From the NCBI RefSeq assembly GCF_002086285.1, contig NZ_MVHU01000007.1, positions 62,001-126,000 of the forward strand: a stretch of 64,000 bases of DNA, written 5' to 3'. The DNA is from Mycolicibacter kumamotonensis (GTDB lineage: Bacteria > Actinomycetota > Actinomycetes > Mycobacteriales > Mycobacteriaceae). The notes below the pieces were generated by a model. The model had not been told where the DNA came from. It was given only the letters and a program-made list of their open reading frames with translations, and made no database searches. The position numbers and the translations under genes were made by a program. Positions 1 through 9,344 of the stretch are shown piece by piece (position 1 is the first letter of the stretch; each line of letters opens with the position of its first letter).

Positions 1-2648
1 ACCGCCATGGAGGCCATGGTGAAGGCGAACACCAGGCCCGCGGCGGTGACCACGGCACCGGTTCCGACCATGGCGCGGATCAGCCCGGTGTGCAGGCCGA
101 CGTGGATCTCCTCCTTGATCCGCGAGACCAGCAGCAGGTTGTAATCCGCGCCGACGGCAAGCAGCACGATGACCGACATCGGCAGCACCATCCAGTGCAG
201 CGGGATGCCCACGATGTGTTGCCAGAGCAGGACTGACAGGCCGAACGCCGAGCCGAGACTGAGCACCACCGTGCCGACGATCACCGTCGCGGCGACCACG
301 GCGCGGGTCAGCACCATCATGATGATGAAGATCAGGATCAGTGCGGCCGTCGCCACGATCAGCAAGTCGTAGTTGGCGCCCTGCTGCATGTCGTAGAACA
401 TCGCGGCGCTGCCGCCGAGATAGATGCGGGCTCCCTCGAGCGGTGTCCCCTTGATCGCATCGGCAGCCGCGACCTTGAGCGCTTCGATGCGCGATATGCC
501 CTCCGGTGTCAACGGATCACCCTGGTGAATGATGGTGAACCGCACCGCATGTCCGTCCGGCGACAGGAACAGCTTGATGCCGCGCTTGAAGTCGGCGGTG
601 TCGAAGGCCTCCGGCGGGAGGTAGAACGAGTCGTCGTTCTTGGCGGCGTCGAACGCCTCTCCCATCGCGGTGGAATTGGCCTGCATCGCCATGTTCTGGT
701 CCTGCTGGGCCTTCTGCACCTGGTACTGGTTGAGCAACGTCTGCTTCTGGTTCTTCATCGACTGGATCTGCGCCGGCATGACGGCGACCATCCGCGGCAT
801 CAGCTCGGCCATGCGCTGCATGTCGGGCACGATCTCATCGAAGTCGGCAGACATGGTGTCCACGCCGTCCAGGGCGTCGAAGATCGAGCGCAAAGACCAG
901 CAGATGGGGATGTCGAAGCAGTGCGGCTCCCAGTAGAAGTAGTTGCGGAACACCCGGAAGAAGTCGTCGAAATCGGCCATGTGGTTACGCATTTCGCCGA
1001 TGTCGACGGCCGTGTTGGACATCTTGTCGGCCATCCGCTGCGACACCTCGGCCAGGTCCTGCTGGATGTTCATCATCTCGGTCATCGAGTCGATGCTGGC
1101 CTGCAGATCGTCGGCCTGCTTGAGCAGGTTGTCCAGGTTGGTCTGCATGTAGTCGTTGTTCATCAGCTGGGCGGTGCCGCTCTGGCCGAGCGTGTAGGGG
1201 ATCGTCGAATGTTTGACCGGGTCCCCGTCGGGGCGGGTGATGGTCTGCACCTGGGCGATGCCGTGCACGTTCTTGAGGGCTTTGGCGATCTTGTCGATCA
1301 CCAGGAAGTCCGCCGGATTGCGCAGGTCCCGGTCGGTTTCGACCATCATCAAGTCCGGGTTCATCTTCGCCTGGGAGAAGTGCCGGAACGCCGCCGAGTA
1401 CCCCACGTTCGCCGCGACGTCGTCGGGCAGGTAGATGCGGTCGTTATAGCTGGTGTGGTAGCCGGGCAGCGCGAGCAGACCGATCAGCGCCGCCGCGACG
1501 GCGGCCACCAGAATCGCCCCGGGCCAGCGAACGGTGCTGGTGCCGACCCGGTGCCACCCGGACGAGCGGGTGAGGCGCTTGGGCTCGAGCACCCGACCGA
1601 AGCGACTGCACACCGCGATGACCGCGGGCCCCAGCGTCAAGGCCGCGGCGACCACGATCACCATGCCGATCGACAGCGGGAAGCCCATCGTCTGGAAGTA
1701 GGGCAGCCGGGTGAAGTGCAGGCAGAACGTGGCCCCGGCTATGGTCAGCCCGGAGGCCAACACCACATGCGCGGTGCCGTGGAACATGTTGTAGTAAGCG
1801 GCTTCTCGGTCCTCACCGGCTTTGCGCGCCTCCTGATAGCGACCGATCAGGAAGATCGCGTAGTCGGTGGATGCGGCGATGGCCAACGTCACCAGCATGT
1901 TGGTGGCGAAGGTCGTCAGGCCGAACAGGTTGTGGAATCCCAGGAATGCCACCAGTCCCCGGGCGGCCGATAGCTCGAGCACGACCATCACCAGCACGAT
2001 CAGGGTGGTGATGATGGACCGGTAGACGGTCAGCAACATCACCGTGATCACGGCGAAGGTGAGCATTTCGATGGTCTCCATGCTCTTGTCGCCGACGTGA
2101 TTCTGATCGGTGCTGGTCGCCGCGGGCCCGGTGACGTAGGCCTTCACCCCGGCGGGCGCGGGCAGTTCGGATGCGATGTGGCGCACCGCCTCCACCGACT
2201 CGTTGGCCAGCGTCTCGCCCTGGTCACCGGCGATGTAGACCTGGACGTAGGCGGCCTTGCCGTCGGCGCTCTGGGCGCCCTTGGCGGTCAGGGTGTCGCC
2301 CCAGAAGTCTTGAACGTGCTGCACGTGGGCGGTGTCGGCACGCAGATCGCGCACCATGCGGTCATAGAACTCGTGCGCCGCCGCACCCAGCGGCTTCTCG
2401 CCTTCGAGCACGATCATCACCGAGCTGGAAGTGTCGTACTCTTCGAACACCTTTCCGACGCGCTTGGTGGCGATCATCGACGGCGCGTCGTTGGGGCTCA
2501 TCGACACCGCGCGCAGCTTGCCGACTTCCTCCAGCTGCGGCACGACGATGTTCAGCACGGCGATCAGGGCGATCCACGCCAGGATGATCGGCACCGCGAA
2601 CGTGCGGATGAAGCGGGGTATCCCCGGGCGCCGCGTCGGCGCGGTCAT
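1..2648 (-). CDS. MmpL family RND transporter (MmpL4-like), 3' end outside window
   Basis: Inner-membrane transporter of the MmpL/RND class, which moves lipids or siderophores across the mycobacterial membrane using the proton gradient. The reading frame is open from an ATG at 2648 down to base 1, about 882 residues, so the C-terminus lies off the window. After an N-terminal helix ([16 protein letters not shown]) comes a soluble loop, a first multi-helix block with the typical [15 protein letters not shown] segment, a long periplasmic domain rich in Met/Gln/Asp helices, and the start of a second block with the matching [14 protein letters not shown] segment. These paired Asp-Tyr segments carry the proton-relay residues of the family. 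Its start overlaps the mmpS stop (ATGA), so the two are translationally coupled. The substrate cannot be read from sequence; similarity to MmpL4/5 is an impression only. Confidence 0.93.
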   Translation of the reverse strand, partial: MTAPTRRPGIPRFIRTFAVPIILAWIALIAVLNIVVPQLEEVGKLRAVSMSPNDAPSMIATKRVGKVFEEYDTSSSVMIVLEGEKPLGAAAHEFYDRMVRDLRADTAHVQHVQDFWGDTLTAKGAQSADGKAAYVQVYIAGDQGETLANESVEAVRHIASELPAPAGVKAYVTGPAATSTDQNHVGDKSMETIEMLTFAVITVMLLTVYRSIITTLIVLVMVVLELSAARGLVAFLGFHNLFGLTTFATNMLVTLAIAASTDYAIFLIGRYQEARKAGEDREAAYYNMFHGTAHVVLASGLTIAGATFCLHFTRLPYFQTMGFPLSIGMVIVVAAALTLGPAVIAVCSRFGRVLEPKRLTRSSGWHRVGTSTVRWPGAILVAAVAAALIGLLALPGYHTSYNDRIYLPDDVAANVGYSAAFRHFSQAKMNPDLMMVETDRDLRNPADFLVIDKIAKALKNVHGIAQVQTITRPDGDPVKHSTIPYTLGQSGTAQLMNNDYMQTNLDNLLKQADDLQASIDSMTEMMNIQQDLAEVSQRMADKMSNTAVDIGEMRNHMADFDDFFRVFRNYFYWEPHCFDIPICWSLRSIFDALDGVDTMSADFDEIVPDMQRMAELMPRMVAVMPAQIQSMKNQKQTLLNQYQVQKAQQDQNMAMQANSTAMGEAFDAAKNDDSFYLPPEAFDTADFKRGIKLFLSPDGHAVRFTIIHQGDPLTPEGISRIEALKVAAADAIKGTPLEGARIYLGGSAAMFYDMQQGANYDLLIVATAALILIFIIMMVLTRAVVAATVIVGTVVLSLGSAFGLSVLLWQHIVGIPLHWMVLPMSVIVLLAVGADYNLLLVSRIKEEIHVGLHTGLIRAMVGTGAVVTAAGLVFAFTMASMA

Positions 2649-3070
2649 GCTGCCTTCACAAAGCAGAAGGTCTCGGCATTCACTCCGGTCGCCGTCCGTT
2701 CCTGTTTGATCTCGTCGTCGACGGTGACGCGGCAGCTGATGGTGTCGCCGTCGCCCTGGGCCAGGATGTTGGGCATTACCGAGGGCAAGGTCGTCTGCAG
2801 CTTCAGCGTCCACGGCAAGGCCGCATCCGGGACACGTTGCGGCTTGCCTTCGAGGTCCATGTAGTTGATGACGGCCGTGGTGCCCGAACCGAAGATCTCG
2901 TAGGTCACGAATTTCGGGTTGAAGTCCTCGGCGTTGTCCGAGGACAAGTCGGTCACCACGACGGGATGCGAACCGAACACCGTCCGCAGGTTCGCGACCG
3001 TCAGGGCGCCTGCCGCGACTGCCGTCACGATCAAGGCTGGTAGCCACGCCCGGCTGATCAGGCTTTTCAT
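2645..3070 (-). CDS. MmpS family membrane protein, partner of MmpL
   Basis: 141-residue accessory protein of the adjacent MmpL transporter; MmpS proteins are membrane-anchored with a periplasmic beta-sandwich domain. The sequence has one N-terminal helix ([14 protein letters not shown], about residues 12-26) and then the conserved [19 protein letters not shown] strand region and an [14 protein letters not shown] segment, both diagnostic of MmpS. Usual family length is about 140 residues, so it is complete. It is the first gene of the mmpS-mmpL operon; its TGA overlaps the ATG of mmpL by four bases. A TetR gene is divergent, with a palindrome between them, which suggests TetR repression of the pair as known for MmpS5/MmpL5-type systems. 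Confidence 0.93.
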   Translation of the reverse strand: MKSLISRAWLPALIVTAVAAGALTVANLRTVFGSHPVVVTDLSSDNAEDFNPKFVTYEIFGSGTTAVINYMDLEGKPQRVPDAALPWTLKLQTTLPSVMPNILAQGDGDTISCRVTVDDEIKQERTATGVNAETFCFVKAA

Positions 3071-3136
3071 AGTGCGCCTTCCCCGGCCTGGCCGGGTTCG
3101 GCCGCCGTCGCATCCAGGTAGTCAAGCTAATTATGT

Positions 3137-3159
3137 AAGTGGATTAAGTCAATCCGCTT
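3137..3159. promoter_or_regulatory. Inverted repeat, probable TetR operator
   Basis: Arms AAGTGGATT and AATCCGCTT around the 5-base spacer AAGTC; the arms pair at 8 of 9 positions, with the inner five (GGATT/AATCC) perfect. It sits in the 119-base divergent gap between mmpS (start 3070) and the TetR gene (start about 3190), where an autoregulating TetR repressor would bind. Binding itself is inferred. Confidence 0.6.
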
Positions 3160-3189
3160 CTCCTGTTGCGCGCATTACACTTGGCCGGT

Positions 3190-3870
3190 GTGAGTGTGTG
3201 TGATGACAGTTCGTGTCGCCCGCTGCGCAAGGACGCCGAACGCAATCGCAAGCGCGTTCTGGAAGCGGCCCGCGACCTGTTTGCGAGCAAGGGCCTAGAG
3301 CCCAACCTCAACGACGTCGCGCATCATGCGGGCGTGGGTGTCGGCACCGTCTACCGTCGGTTCGCCAGCAAGGAGGAACTCCTCGAGGCGATCTTCGAAG
3401 ACGGCATCAACCAGCTCGCGGATCTGGCGGAATCGGCTCTGTGCCAACCAGATCCATGGCAAGGGCTGGTGTGGTACGTCGAGCAGATGTGTGAGATCAC
3501 GGCCACCGACCGCGGCTTGCGGGAGATCGCCTTCAGTAAGTCATACGGGGGGGACCGAGTGACGGCCGCCCAGGAGCGGCTGGTTCCCGTTCAGAAGAAG
3601 CTCGTTGAGCGGGCGCGGATCGACGGTCGCCTGCGTCCCGAACTGTCGTCCACCGACCTGCCGCTCTTGGCACTGCTGGCCGGCACCGTCAGCGAGTTCG
3701 CCGGACATGTCGATGCCGAACTGTGGCGCCGCTATGTGGCGATCTTGCTCGACGGTATGCGTGATCGCAGTGACCGATCACCGCTGCCGGTAGCGGCGCT
3801 CGACGACGACGGCATCGAAGCCGCGATGCAGTCCTGGGAACCGGCCGGCCCCCGGTGCGACCGCGGCTGA
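3190..3870 (+). CDS. TetR/AcrR family transcriptional regulator
   Basis: DNA-binding repressor of about 226 residues. The N-terminal helix-turn-helix is clear: RKRVLEAARDLFASKG, then LNDVAHHAGVGVGTVYRRFASKEELLEAIF, which is the canonical TetR recognition helix region. The C-terminal ligand-binding half is helical and not diagnostic. GTG at 3190 or GTG at 3196 are likelier starts than the upstream TTG at 3166, because the conserved domain begins only about 15 residues later. It is divergent from mmpS-mmpL with a palindrome in between, so it probably controls that operon and itself. It converges on the lipoprotein gene, with three bases between the stops. Confidence 0.92.
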   Translation: MSVCDDSSCRPLRKDAERNRKRVLEAARDLFASKGLEPNLNDVAHHAGVGVGTVYRRFASKEELLEAIFEDGINQLADLAESALCQPDPWQGLVWYVEQMCEITATDRGLREIAFSKSYGGDRVTAAQERLVPVQKKLVERARIDGRLRPELSSTDLPLLALLAGTVSEFAGHVDAELWRRYVAILLDGMRDRSDRSPLPVAALDDDGIEAAMQSWEPAGPRCDRG

Positions 3871-3873
3871 GCC

Positions 3874-4182
3874 CTAGAGCATCGCGTTGCTGATCTTGTC
3901 GCTGTCTTTGCCGATGGTCTTGCAGTAGGCGCTGACCGCCACCCGTGTCGCCGAAAGCTCCATGTTGGACGGCTCGTTGCCCTTCTTGTCCTTGAGCATC
4001 TTGGAGACTTCCGACCGCTGCTTCTCCTCGTCGTGACTGTTGAACTCCCCGCAGGTGGTGTCGCCGCCCTTGTTGATGACTTTGCTGACCGAGGAGCACC
4101 CGCCGAGCACGAACATCCCGGAGACCAGGAAGGCGGTCAGGACGCCCGCTGCGGCGAGACCGGTTCGCTGCACAAGGTTCAC
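3874..4182 (-). CDS. Small putative lipoprotein
   Basis: About 102 residues if started at the GTG at 4182; an upstream ATG at 4218 would add a charged segment that does not fit a signal peptide. The N-terminus (VNLVQRTGLAAAGVLTAFLVSGMFVLGGCSS) is a lipoprotein signal with the lipobox VLGGC, so the mature protein would begin at that Cys and be anchored on the outer face of the membrane. The mature part is short and charged with two further Cys (DTTCGEF and SAYCKTI) that could form a disulfide. It is convergent with the TetR gene and precedes fadD36 on the opposite side. The family is not one I can name. Confidence 0.75.
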   Translation of the reverse strand: MNLVQRTGLAAAGVLTAFLVSGMFVLGGCSSVSKVINKGGDTTCGEFNSHDEEKQRSEVSKMLKDKKGNEPSNMELSATRVAVSAYCKTIGKDSDKISNAML

Positions 4183-4224
4183 AATCAGGGCCCACCCTTC
4201 TGGTTTGGATTCGCGCAAGCGAGC

Positions 4225-5625
4225 CTACGTCAGCAACGCCTTCTTGAGCACCTTTCCCATTGCGTTGCGCGGCAGCGTATCCACCATCCGCACCTCGCGC
4301 GGCCGTTTATGCACCGACAGCTGTTGGGCCACATACTCGATCAGATCATCCGGTTGCGCCGCCGGGTCCGCGGAGGCGACCACGAACGCGACGATGCGCT
4401 GGCCCAGATCCTCGTCGGGCAGTCCGACGACCGCCACCTCGGCCACCCCGGGATGACCGAGCAGGGCGGTCTCGATCTCGCCGGCGCCGACCCGAAAGCC
4501 TCCGGTCTTGATCAGGTCGACCGATTCGCGGCCGACGATCCGGTGCATCCCGCCGGCGTCGATGACCGCGACATCACCGGTCTGGTACCAGCCGTCGGCG
4601 TCGAAGGCCGCCGCGGTCGCCTCCGGTCGGTTGAGGTAGCCGTCGAACAGGGTCGGCCCACGCACGGCGAGTCGCCCGATCGTCTCGCCGTCGTGCGGTA
4701 CCGGGCCGCCGTCCTCGCCGACGAGTCGGGTCTGCACGCCGGGCAGCGGCAGGCCCACCCAGCCCGGCCTGCGCTCACCGTCGACCCGGGTGCTCAGCGT
4801 GATCAGCGATTCGGTGCTGCCGTACCGTTCGATGGGCTCATGGCCGGTGAGCGCCCGGAGGCCCTCGAACACCGGAACCGGAAGCGCCGCACTGCCCGAC
4901 ACCAGCAGCCGGGCCGCCCGCAGGCCTTCGGCGGATACGGGATCGGCCACCACCCGCGACCACACGGTTGGCACACCGAAGTACAGCGAACCGCCGGCCG
5001 CCGCGTAGGCCTGCGGCGTCGGCTTGCCGGTGTGCACGAATCTGTTGCCGACCCGCAGCGATCCCAGCAGGCCCAGTACCAGACCGTGTACGTGATACAT
5101 CGGCAGGCCGTGCACCAGTACGTCGTCGGGACTCCACTGCCAGGCCTGGGCCAGCGCGTCGAGGTCGGCCGCCAGCGCACGCCGGCTCAGCTGCACGCCC
5201 TTGGGTGGGCCGGTGGTGCCGGAGGTGTAGATGATCAGCGCGGTGTCGCCTTCGCCCACATCGGGCAACTCCGACGACGGTCCGTCACCGCGCCGTGCCG
5301 GGATGTGCGGTAGCCCGGCCAGGTCCTCGGGCCGCTCCCCCAGCCACGCCTGCGCGTCCGAGTCACGCAGGATGTGCGCGCGTTCGGCGACGCCGACGTC
5401 GGCCGGCACCGGCACCATCGGTATCCCGGCGAGCATGCAGCCGGCGACCGCAAGCACCGTCGCCGCCGTCGGGGTGGCCAGCACCGCGACCCGACCCGCC
5501 CCGCCGAGGTCTTCGAGCACCGCGGCCGAGGCAGCCCTTAGATCAGCTCGGCTAAGTACGGTGTCGTCGATGCGCACCGCATTGGCGATATCGTCGGTGT
5601 GGGTATCCAGCGAGGTCAGCAGCAC
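4225..5625 (-). CDS. fadD36: Acyl-CoA synthetase FadD36
   Basis: ATP-dependent acyl-CoA ligase of the ANL superfamily, activating a carboxylic acid through an acyl-AMP. Visible motifs are the P-loop-like A3 motif YTSGTTGPPKGV (about residues 133-144), GVPTVWSR, the ERYGSTESL A5 region, the WYQTGDVAVID A7 motif, the hinge GRESVDLIKTGGFRVGAGEIE, and the C-terminal lysine in LPRNAMGKVLKK. The protein closely matches M. tuberculosis FadD36 (Rv1193) as recalled. GTG at 5625 is chosen because it lines up with that protein's N-terminus; an ATG at 5706 would add 27 unconserved residues. It is divergent from the cysteine-bearing HTH regulator. In vivo substrate unknown. Confidence 0.9.
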   Translation of the reverse strand: MLLTSLDTHTDDIANAVRIDDTVLSRADLRAASAAVLEDLGGAGRVAVLATPTAATVLAVAGCMLAGIPMVPVPADVGVAERAHILRDSDAQAWLGERPEDLAGLPHIPARRGDGPSSELPDVGEGDTALIIYTSGTTGPPKGVQLSRRALAADLDALAQAWQWSPDDVLVHGLPMYHVHGLVLGLLGSLRVGNRFVHTGKPTPQAYAAAGGSLYFGVPTVWSRVVADPVSAEGLRAARLLVSGSAALPVPVFEGLRALTGHEPIERYGSTESLITLSTRVDGERRPGWVGLPLPGVQTRLVGEDGGPVPHDGETIGRLAVRGPTLFDGYLNRPEATAAAFDADGWYQTGDVAVIDAGGMHRIVGRESVDLIKTGGFRVGAGEIETALLGHPGVAEVAVVGLPDEDLGQRIVAFVVASADPAAQPDDLIEYVAQQLSVHKRPREVRMVDTLPRNAMGKVLKKALLT

Positions 5626-5757
5626 CTCAGGGACGTTACCGGTTGCCGGTCGGAATGCCGGCAGCGTATCGGCTGAGCAATTCTCATCCGCCACGCCTGG
5701 TATCAATGAATTCGTTCCATTAAATTTGCGAACAACTCCTCAACGAGAGGCCCATCG

Positions 5758-6489
5758 ATGCACCACCAGTCCGACCCGCGGCGCGGCGCCAATCGCACTC
5801 AGCGGTTGCCCCGTAACCAGCAGCGGGAACGGGTGCTGCGGCTGGTCACCTGCGCCGCCGGCGCGGTGGATGCCTCCGAGATCGCCGCGCAGATGGGCTT
5901 GCACGTCACCACGGTGCGCTTCCACCTCGACGCGCTGTGCGAGGACGGTTCCGTCGCCCGCACCCGGATCAAGCGGGACGGCGTCGGGCGCCCCCGCACC
6001 GGGTACGTCGCGGTACGCGACCGGTTGGATTACCGCAGCCTCGCCGAGATCCTCGCGATGGAGCTCGGCGACACCGCTGCCGAGCGCCGCCAGCGCGCCG
6101 AACGGGCCGGCCGACGCTGGGCCGACCGAATCCTGGCCGACGCCGCCTCCACCGATCCCGTCGAGTCGATCGGGCCGGATGCCGAGTCCGGCGTCGACGC
6201 GTCCGCCGACCGGATCGCCTCGGTCTTCGAGCGCATGGGCTTCGGCCCGGAGATCACCGAGGCAGTCGACGCCGGTGAGGGCCGGCGCGAGTGCACGATC
6301 CGGCTGCACGCCTGCCCGGTCCGCGACTTGGCACGCGCTCACCCGGAGGTCAGCTGCGCCATGCATCTGGGCCTGCTGCGCGGACTGCTCAACGGCGAGG
6401 GAGCCGACACCCCGAAGGCGACACCGCGCGCCGAGTTGGACCCGTTCGTCGAACCGGAAATGTGCATCGCCAAGGTGATCGGTCGATAG
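5758..6489 (+). CDS. HTH regulator with conserved cysteines (SufR/ArsR-like, possible Fe-S or metal sensor)
   Basis: 243-residue transcription factor. A winged helix-turn-helix occupies about residues 20-85 (AVDASEIAAQMGLHVTTVRFHLDAL then GRPRTGYVAV). The C-terminal part has LHACP (Cys186), VSCAMH (Cys200, His203) and VEPEMC (Cys236), a spacing that resembles the ligand cysteines of SufR-type regulators which bind an Fe-S cluster. GAGAGG lies a suitable distance before the ATG. It is divergent from fadD36 and convergent with ctaD, 21 bases from the ctaD stop. Sensing of iron-sulfur status, oxygen or nitric oxide is a reasonable guess; target genes are not shown by the sequence. Confidence 0.8.
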   Translation: MHHQSDPRRGANRTQRLPRNQQRERVLRLVTCAAGAVDASEIAAQMGLHVTTVRFHLDALCEDGSVARTRIKRDGVGRPRTGYVAVRDRLDYRSLAEILAMELGDTAAERRQRAERAGRRWADRILADAASTDPVESIGPDAESGVDASADRIASVFERMGFGPEITEAVDAGEGRRECTIRLHACPVRDLARAHPEVSCAMHLGLLRGLLNGEGADTPKATPRAELDPFVEPEMCIAKVIGR

Positions 6490-6510
6490 CCTCGGCTCGC
6501 GACGCCGCGG

Positions 6511-8235
6511 TCAGCCGGTGACATCCGCACGGTGTCTGATGTGGAGCTCATCGCGCAGCCGGGGCACCATGTGCGGGTAGTGCAATTCGAAAGCGGGCCG
6601 CTCCGAACGGATCCGGGGCAGCTCGGTGAAGTTGTGCCGCGGCGGCGGGCAGCTGGTGGCCCATTCCAGCGAGTTGCCGTAGCCCCAGGGGTCATCCACG
6701 GTGACGACCTCGCCGTAGCGCCAGCTGCGAAATACGTTCCACAGGAACGGCAATACCGACACGGCGAGGATGCATGACCCCGCGGTGGCGACGATGTTGA
6801 ACGGCTGGAATCCGTCGGTGGGCAGGTAGTCGGCGTAGCGGCGCGGCATACCCGTGTTGCCCAGCCAGTGCTGCACCAGGAAGGTGGTGTGGAACCCGAT
6901 GAACGTCAGCCAGAAATGCAGCTTGCCCAACCGCTCATCGAGCAACCGGCCGGTCATCTTCGGGAACCAGAAATAGATGCCGGCGAACGTCGAGAACACG
7001 ATGGTGCCGAACAGCACGTAGTGGAAGTGCGCCACCACGAAATAGGTGTCGTGGACGTGGAAGTCCAGCGGCGGGCTGGCCAGCATCACCCCGGTCAACC
7101 CACCGGCCAGAAACGTCACCGCGAACCCGAGCGAGAACAGCATCGGCGTCTCAAAAGTCAACTGGCCCTTCCACATCGTGCCGATCCAGTTGAAGAACTT
7201 CAGCCCGGTCGGCACCGCGATCATGAAGCTCATGGCCGCGAAGAACGGCAACAGGACCGCGCCGGTGGCGAACATGTGATGCGCCCACACCGCCGTTGAC
7301 AGGCCCGCGATACTCATCGTCGCGTACACCATCTGGGTGTAACCGAAGAGCGGCTTGCGGGAGAACACCGGGAAGATCTCGGTGACGATGCCGAAGAACG
7401 GCAGCGCGACGATGTACACCTCCGGGTGTCCGAAGTACCAGAACAGGTGCTGCCACAACAGCGCTCCGCCGTTCGCCGTGTCGTAGATATGCGCGCCCAG
7501 GTGCCGGTCGACGGCCAGGCCCAGCAGGGCCGCGGTCAGCAGCGGGAAGACGATCAGCACCATGATCGAGGTGACCAGGATGTTCCAGGTGAAGATCGGC
7601 ATCCGGAACATCGTCATCCCCGGCCCGCGCATGCACACCACGGTGGTGATCATGTTGACCCCACCCAGGATGGTGCCCAGACCCGAGACCGCCAGCCCCA
7701 TGATCCACATGTCGGCCCCGGCGCCGGGTGCGTGGGTGAGGCTGCTCAACGGGGCGTAGGCGGTCCAGCCGAAATCGGCGGCACCGCCGGGCGTCAGGAA
7801 TCCGGCGATGACGATCAGCCCGCCGAACAGAAACAGCCAGTAACTCAAGGCGTTGAGCCGCGGGAACGCCACATCCGGGGCGCCGATCTGCAGCGGCAGC
7901 ACCAGATTGGCGAAACCGAAGACGATCGGGGTCGCGTAGAGCAGCAGCATGATGGTGCCGTGCATGGTGAACAACTGGTTGTACTGCTCGTTGGACAGGA
8001 ACTGCAGTCCCGGCACGGCCAGTTCGCCGCGCATCAGCAACGCCATCAGCCCACCGGTCAAAAAGAAGCTGAACGTGGTCACCATGTACAAGATGCCGAT
8101 CAGCTTGTGGTCGGTGGTGGCGATGACCCGGTAGACCAACGTCCCGCGCGGGCCGCCTCGGGAGGGATACGGGCGGACCGGCGAGAGCTGCCGGCCGAGC
8201 ACGCGCGCGACGCCCCGGTTCATCACGTCAGCCAT
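6511..8235 (-). CDS. ctaD: Cytochrome c oxidase subunit I (aa3 type)
   Basis: Catalytic subunit of the aa3 terminal oxidase, which works with the bcc complex in the mycobacterial respiratory supercomplex. 574 residues with twelve predicted helices. Metal ligands are visible: His92 in MHGTIM (heme a), His270 and the cross-linked Tyr274 in HPEVYIV (CuB), His319-His320 in WAHHMF (CuB), and His403/His405 in VVAHFHYV (heme a3 and heme a). The K-channel and D-channel segments look normal. It stands alone: no ctaC, ctaE or qcr genes are nearby, as is usual for ctaD in mycobacteria. Some species have several ctaD copies, and whether this is the main copy cannot be told here. Confidence 0.97.
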   Translation of the reverse strand: MADVMNRGVARVLGRQLSPVRPYPSRGGPRGTLVYRVIATTDHKLIGILYMVTTFSFFLTGGLMALLMRGELAVPGLQFLSNEQYNQLFTMHGTIMLLLYATPIVFGFANLVLPLQIGAPDVAFPRLNALSYWLFLFGGLIVIAGFLTPGGAADFGWTAYAPLSSLTHAPGAGADMWIMGLAVSGLGTILGGVNMITTVVCMRGPGMTMFRMPIFTWNILVTSIMVLIVFPLLTAALLGLAVDRHLGAHIYDTANGGALLWQHLFWYFGHPEVYIVALPFFGIVTEIFPVFSRKPLFGYTQMVYATMSIAGLSTAVWAHHMFATGAVLLPFFAAMSFMIAVPTGLKFFNWIGTMWKGQLTFETPMLFSLGFAVTFLAGGLTGVMLASPPLDFHVHDTYFVVAHFHYVLFGTIVFSTFAGIYFWFPKMTGRLLDERLGKLHFWLTFIGFHTTFLVQHWLGNTGMPRRYADYLPTDGFQPFNIVATAGSCILAVSVLPFLWNVFRSWRYGEVVTVDDPWGYGNSLEWATSCPPPRHNFTELPRIRSERPAFELHYPHMVPRLRDELHIRHRADVTG

Positions 8236-8342
8236 CGGCCGCCTCCCGCCGAAGTCCTAGCCCCGTCGGCGGTGAGCGTGCCGGCCAGACCAGCGGTTAT
8301 AGCGGTCCATACTACGTGAAATCGGTACCCGGGGTCCCGGGC

Positions 8343-9245
8343 TTACCCGGCCGCGTACGCGACGGCGACCTCCCCGGCCAACCGCGCATTACCCAGCACC
8401 AGTGCGATATTGGCGGTGACCGAGGCGCCCCGGGTTCCGCGGTGAAAATGGTCCAGCAGAAACGGGGTCACGTCCTTGCCGCGCACCCCCGCCGCCTCGG
8501 CGGCGGCCAGCCCGTCGGCGAGCACCCGGTCGTGCAGGGCACGATCCAGCTCGTCGTCCGCGGCGATCGGATTGGCCAGCACCAGTCCGTAGCGGTCGGT
8601 GCCCAGCCTGGTGCGGGCCCGCAGCACCGCCGCGGCCTGCGCCGGGGTCTGCACCTGCCAGTCGATGCGGTGGCCGGAGTCGGCGAGATAGAAGGCGGGG
8701 AAGCGGTCGGTCCGGTAGCCGATCACCCCGACCCCGAGCGTCTCCAACCGCTCCAGCGTGGCACCGATGTCCAGGATGGATTTGATGCCCGAACACACCA
8801 CCAGCACCGGGGTGCGCGATAGCGTCGTCAGGTCCGCGGATTCGTCCCAGCTCTCGCGTGCGCCGCGGTGCACACCGCCCAAGCCGCCGGTGGCGAACAC
8901 CGTGATGCCCGCCGCCGACGCCAGGTGCGCCGTCGAGGCGACCGTGGTTGCGCCGTCCCCACCGGCGGCGGCCAGCATCGCGATGTCGCGCACGCCGACC
9001 TTGACCGCGGTTCCCGCGGTGGCCAGGTGGTGCAGCGACCCGTCGTCGAGACCGATGTGTGGCTCGCCCGCGAGGATCGCGATGGTGGCCGGGACCGCGC
9101 CCGTCGAGCGCACGGCCTGCTCGATCTCGCGGGCGATGCGCAGGTTCTCCGGACGGGGCAGGCCGTGCGTGATGATGGTGCTCTCCAGCGCCACCACGGC
9201 CCGGCCGGCGGCCAACGCATCGGCGACTTCGGGTTGGATGCGCAC
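8343..9245 (-). CDS. psuG: Pseudouridine-5'-phosphate glycosidase
   Basis: 300-residue enzyme of the IndA/PsuG family that cleaves the C-C glycosidic bond of pseudouridine 5'-phosphate to uracil and ribose 5-phosphate. Recognised from VALESTIITHGLPRPEN near the N-terminus, the PATIAILAGEPHIGL segment, ATGGLGGVHRGA (substrate loop), VVCSGIKSILDI and the C-terminal GKDVTPFLLDHFHRGTRGASVTANIALVLGNARLA. The conserved catalytic Glu and Lys regions appear intact and the length is normal. The usual partner, pseudouridine kinase (psuK), is not adjacent. It lies upstream of nothing co-transcribed and is divergent from the secreted nuclease gene. Confidence 0.93.
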   Translation of the reverse strand: MRIQPEVADALAAGRAVVALESTIITHGLPRPENLRIAREIEQAVRSTGAVPATIAILAGEPHIGLDDGSLHHLATAGTAVKVGVRDIAMLAAAGGDGATTVASTAHLASAAGITVFATGGLGGVHRGARESWDESADLTTLSRTPVLVVCSGIKSILDIGATLERLETLGVGVIGYRTDRFPAFYLADSGHRIDWQVQTPAQAAAVLRARTRLGTDRYGLVLANPIAADDELDRALHDRVLADGLAAAEAAGVRGKDVTPFLLDHFHRGTRGASVTANIALVLGNARLAGEVAVAYAAG

Positions 9246-9344
9246 CGCCCCACCTTATGGCGGGCGCAAAGGGTTCGCGCCCGGCGATCGTGTCGGAGCA
9301 GGCTGATAGCGTCCGCGGCAGCGCAGCGAGACGGGAAGGTAGCC

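Noticed and set aside
525..1973. 482-residue plus-strand open frame
   Set aside because: It is antisense to the mmpL gene, His/Gly/Val-rich with no domain; a high-GC shadow of the real coding strand.
5700..5757. A/T-rich stretch with GTTC and GAAC blocks between fadD36 and the HTH gene
   Set aside because: The symmetry is weak (4-base arms, irregular spacing), not enough for an operator.
8320..8345. CCCGGG-rich palindromic stretch after psuG
   Set aside because: Could be a terminator, but the stem is only six base pairs and in GC-rich DNA such matches are common.
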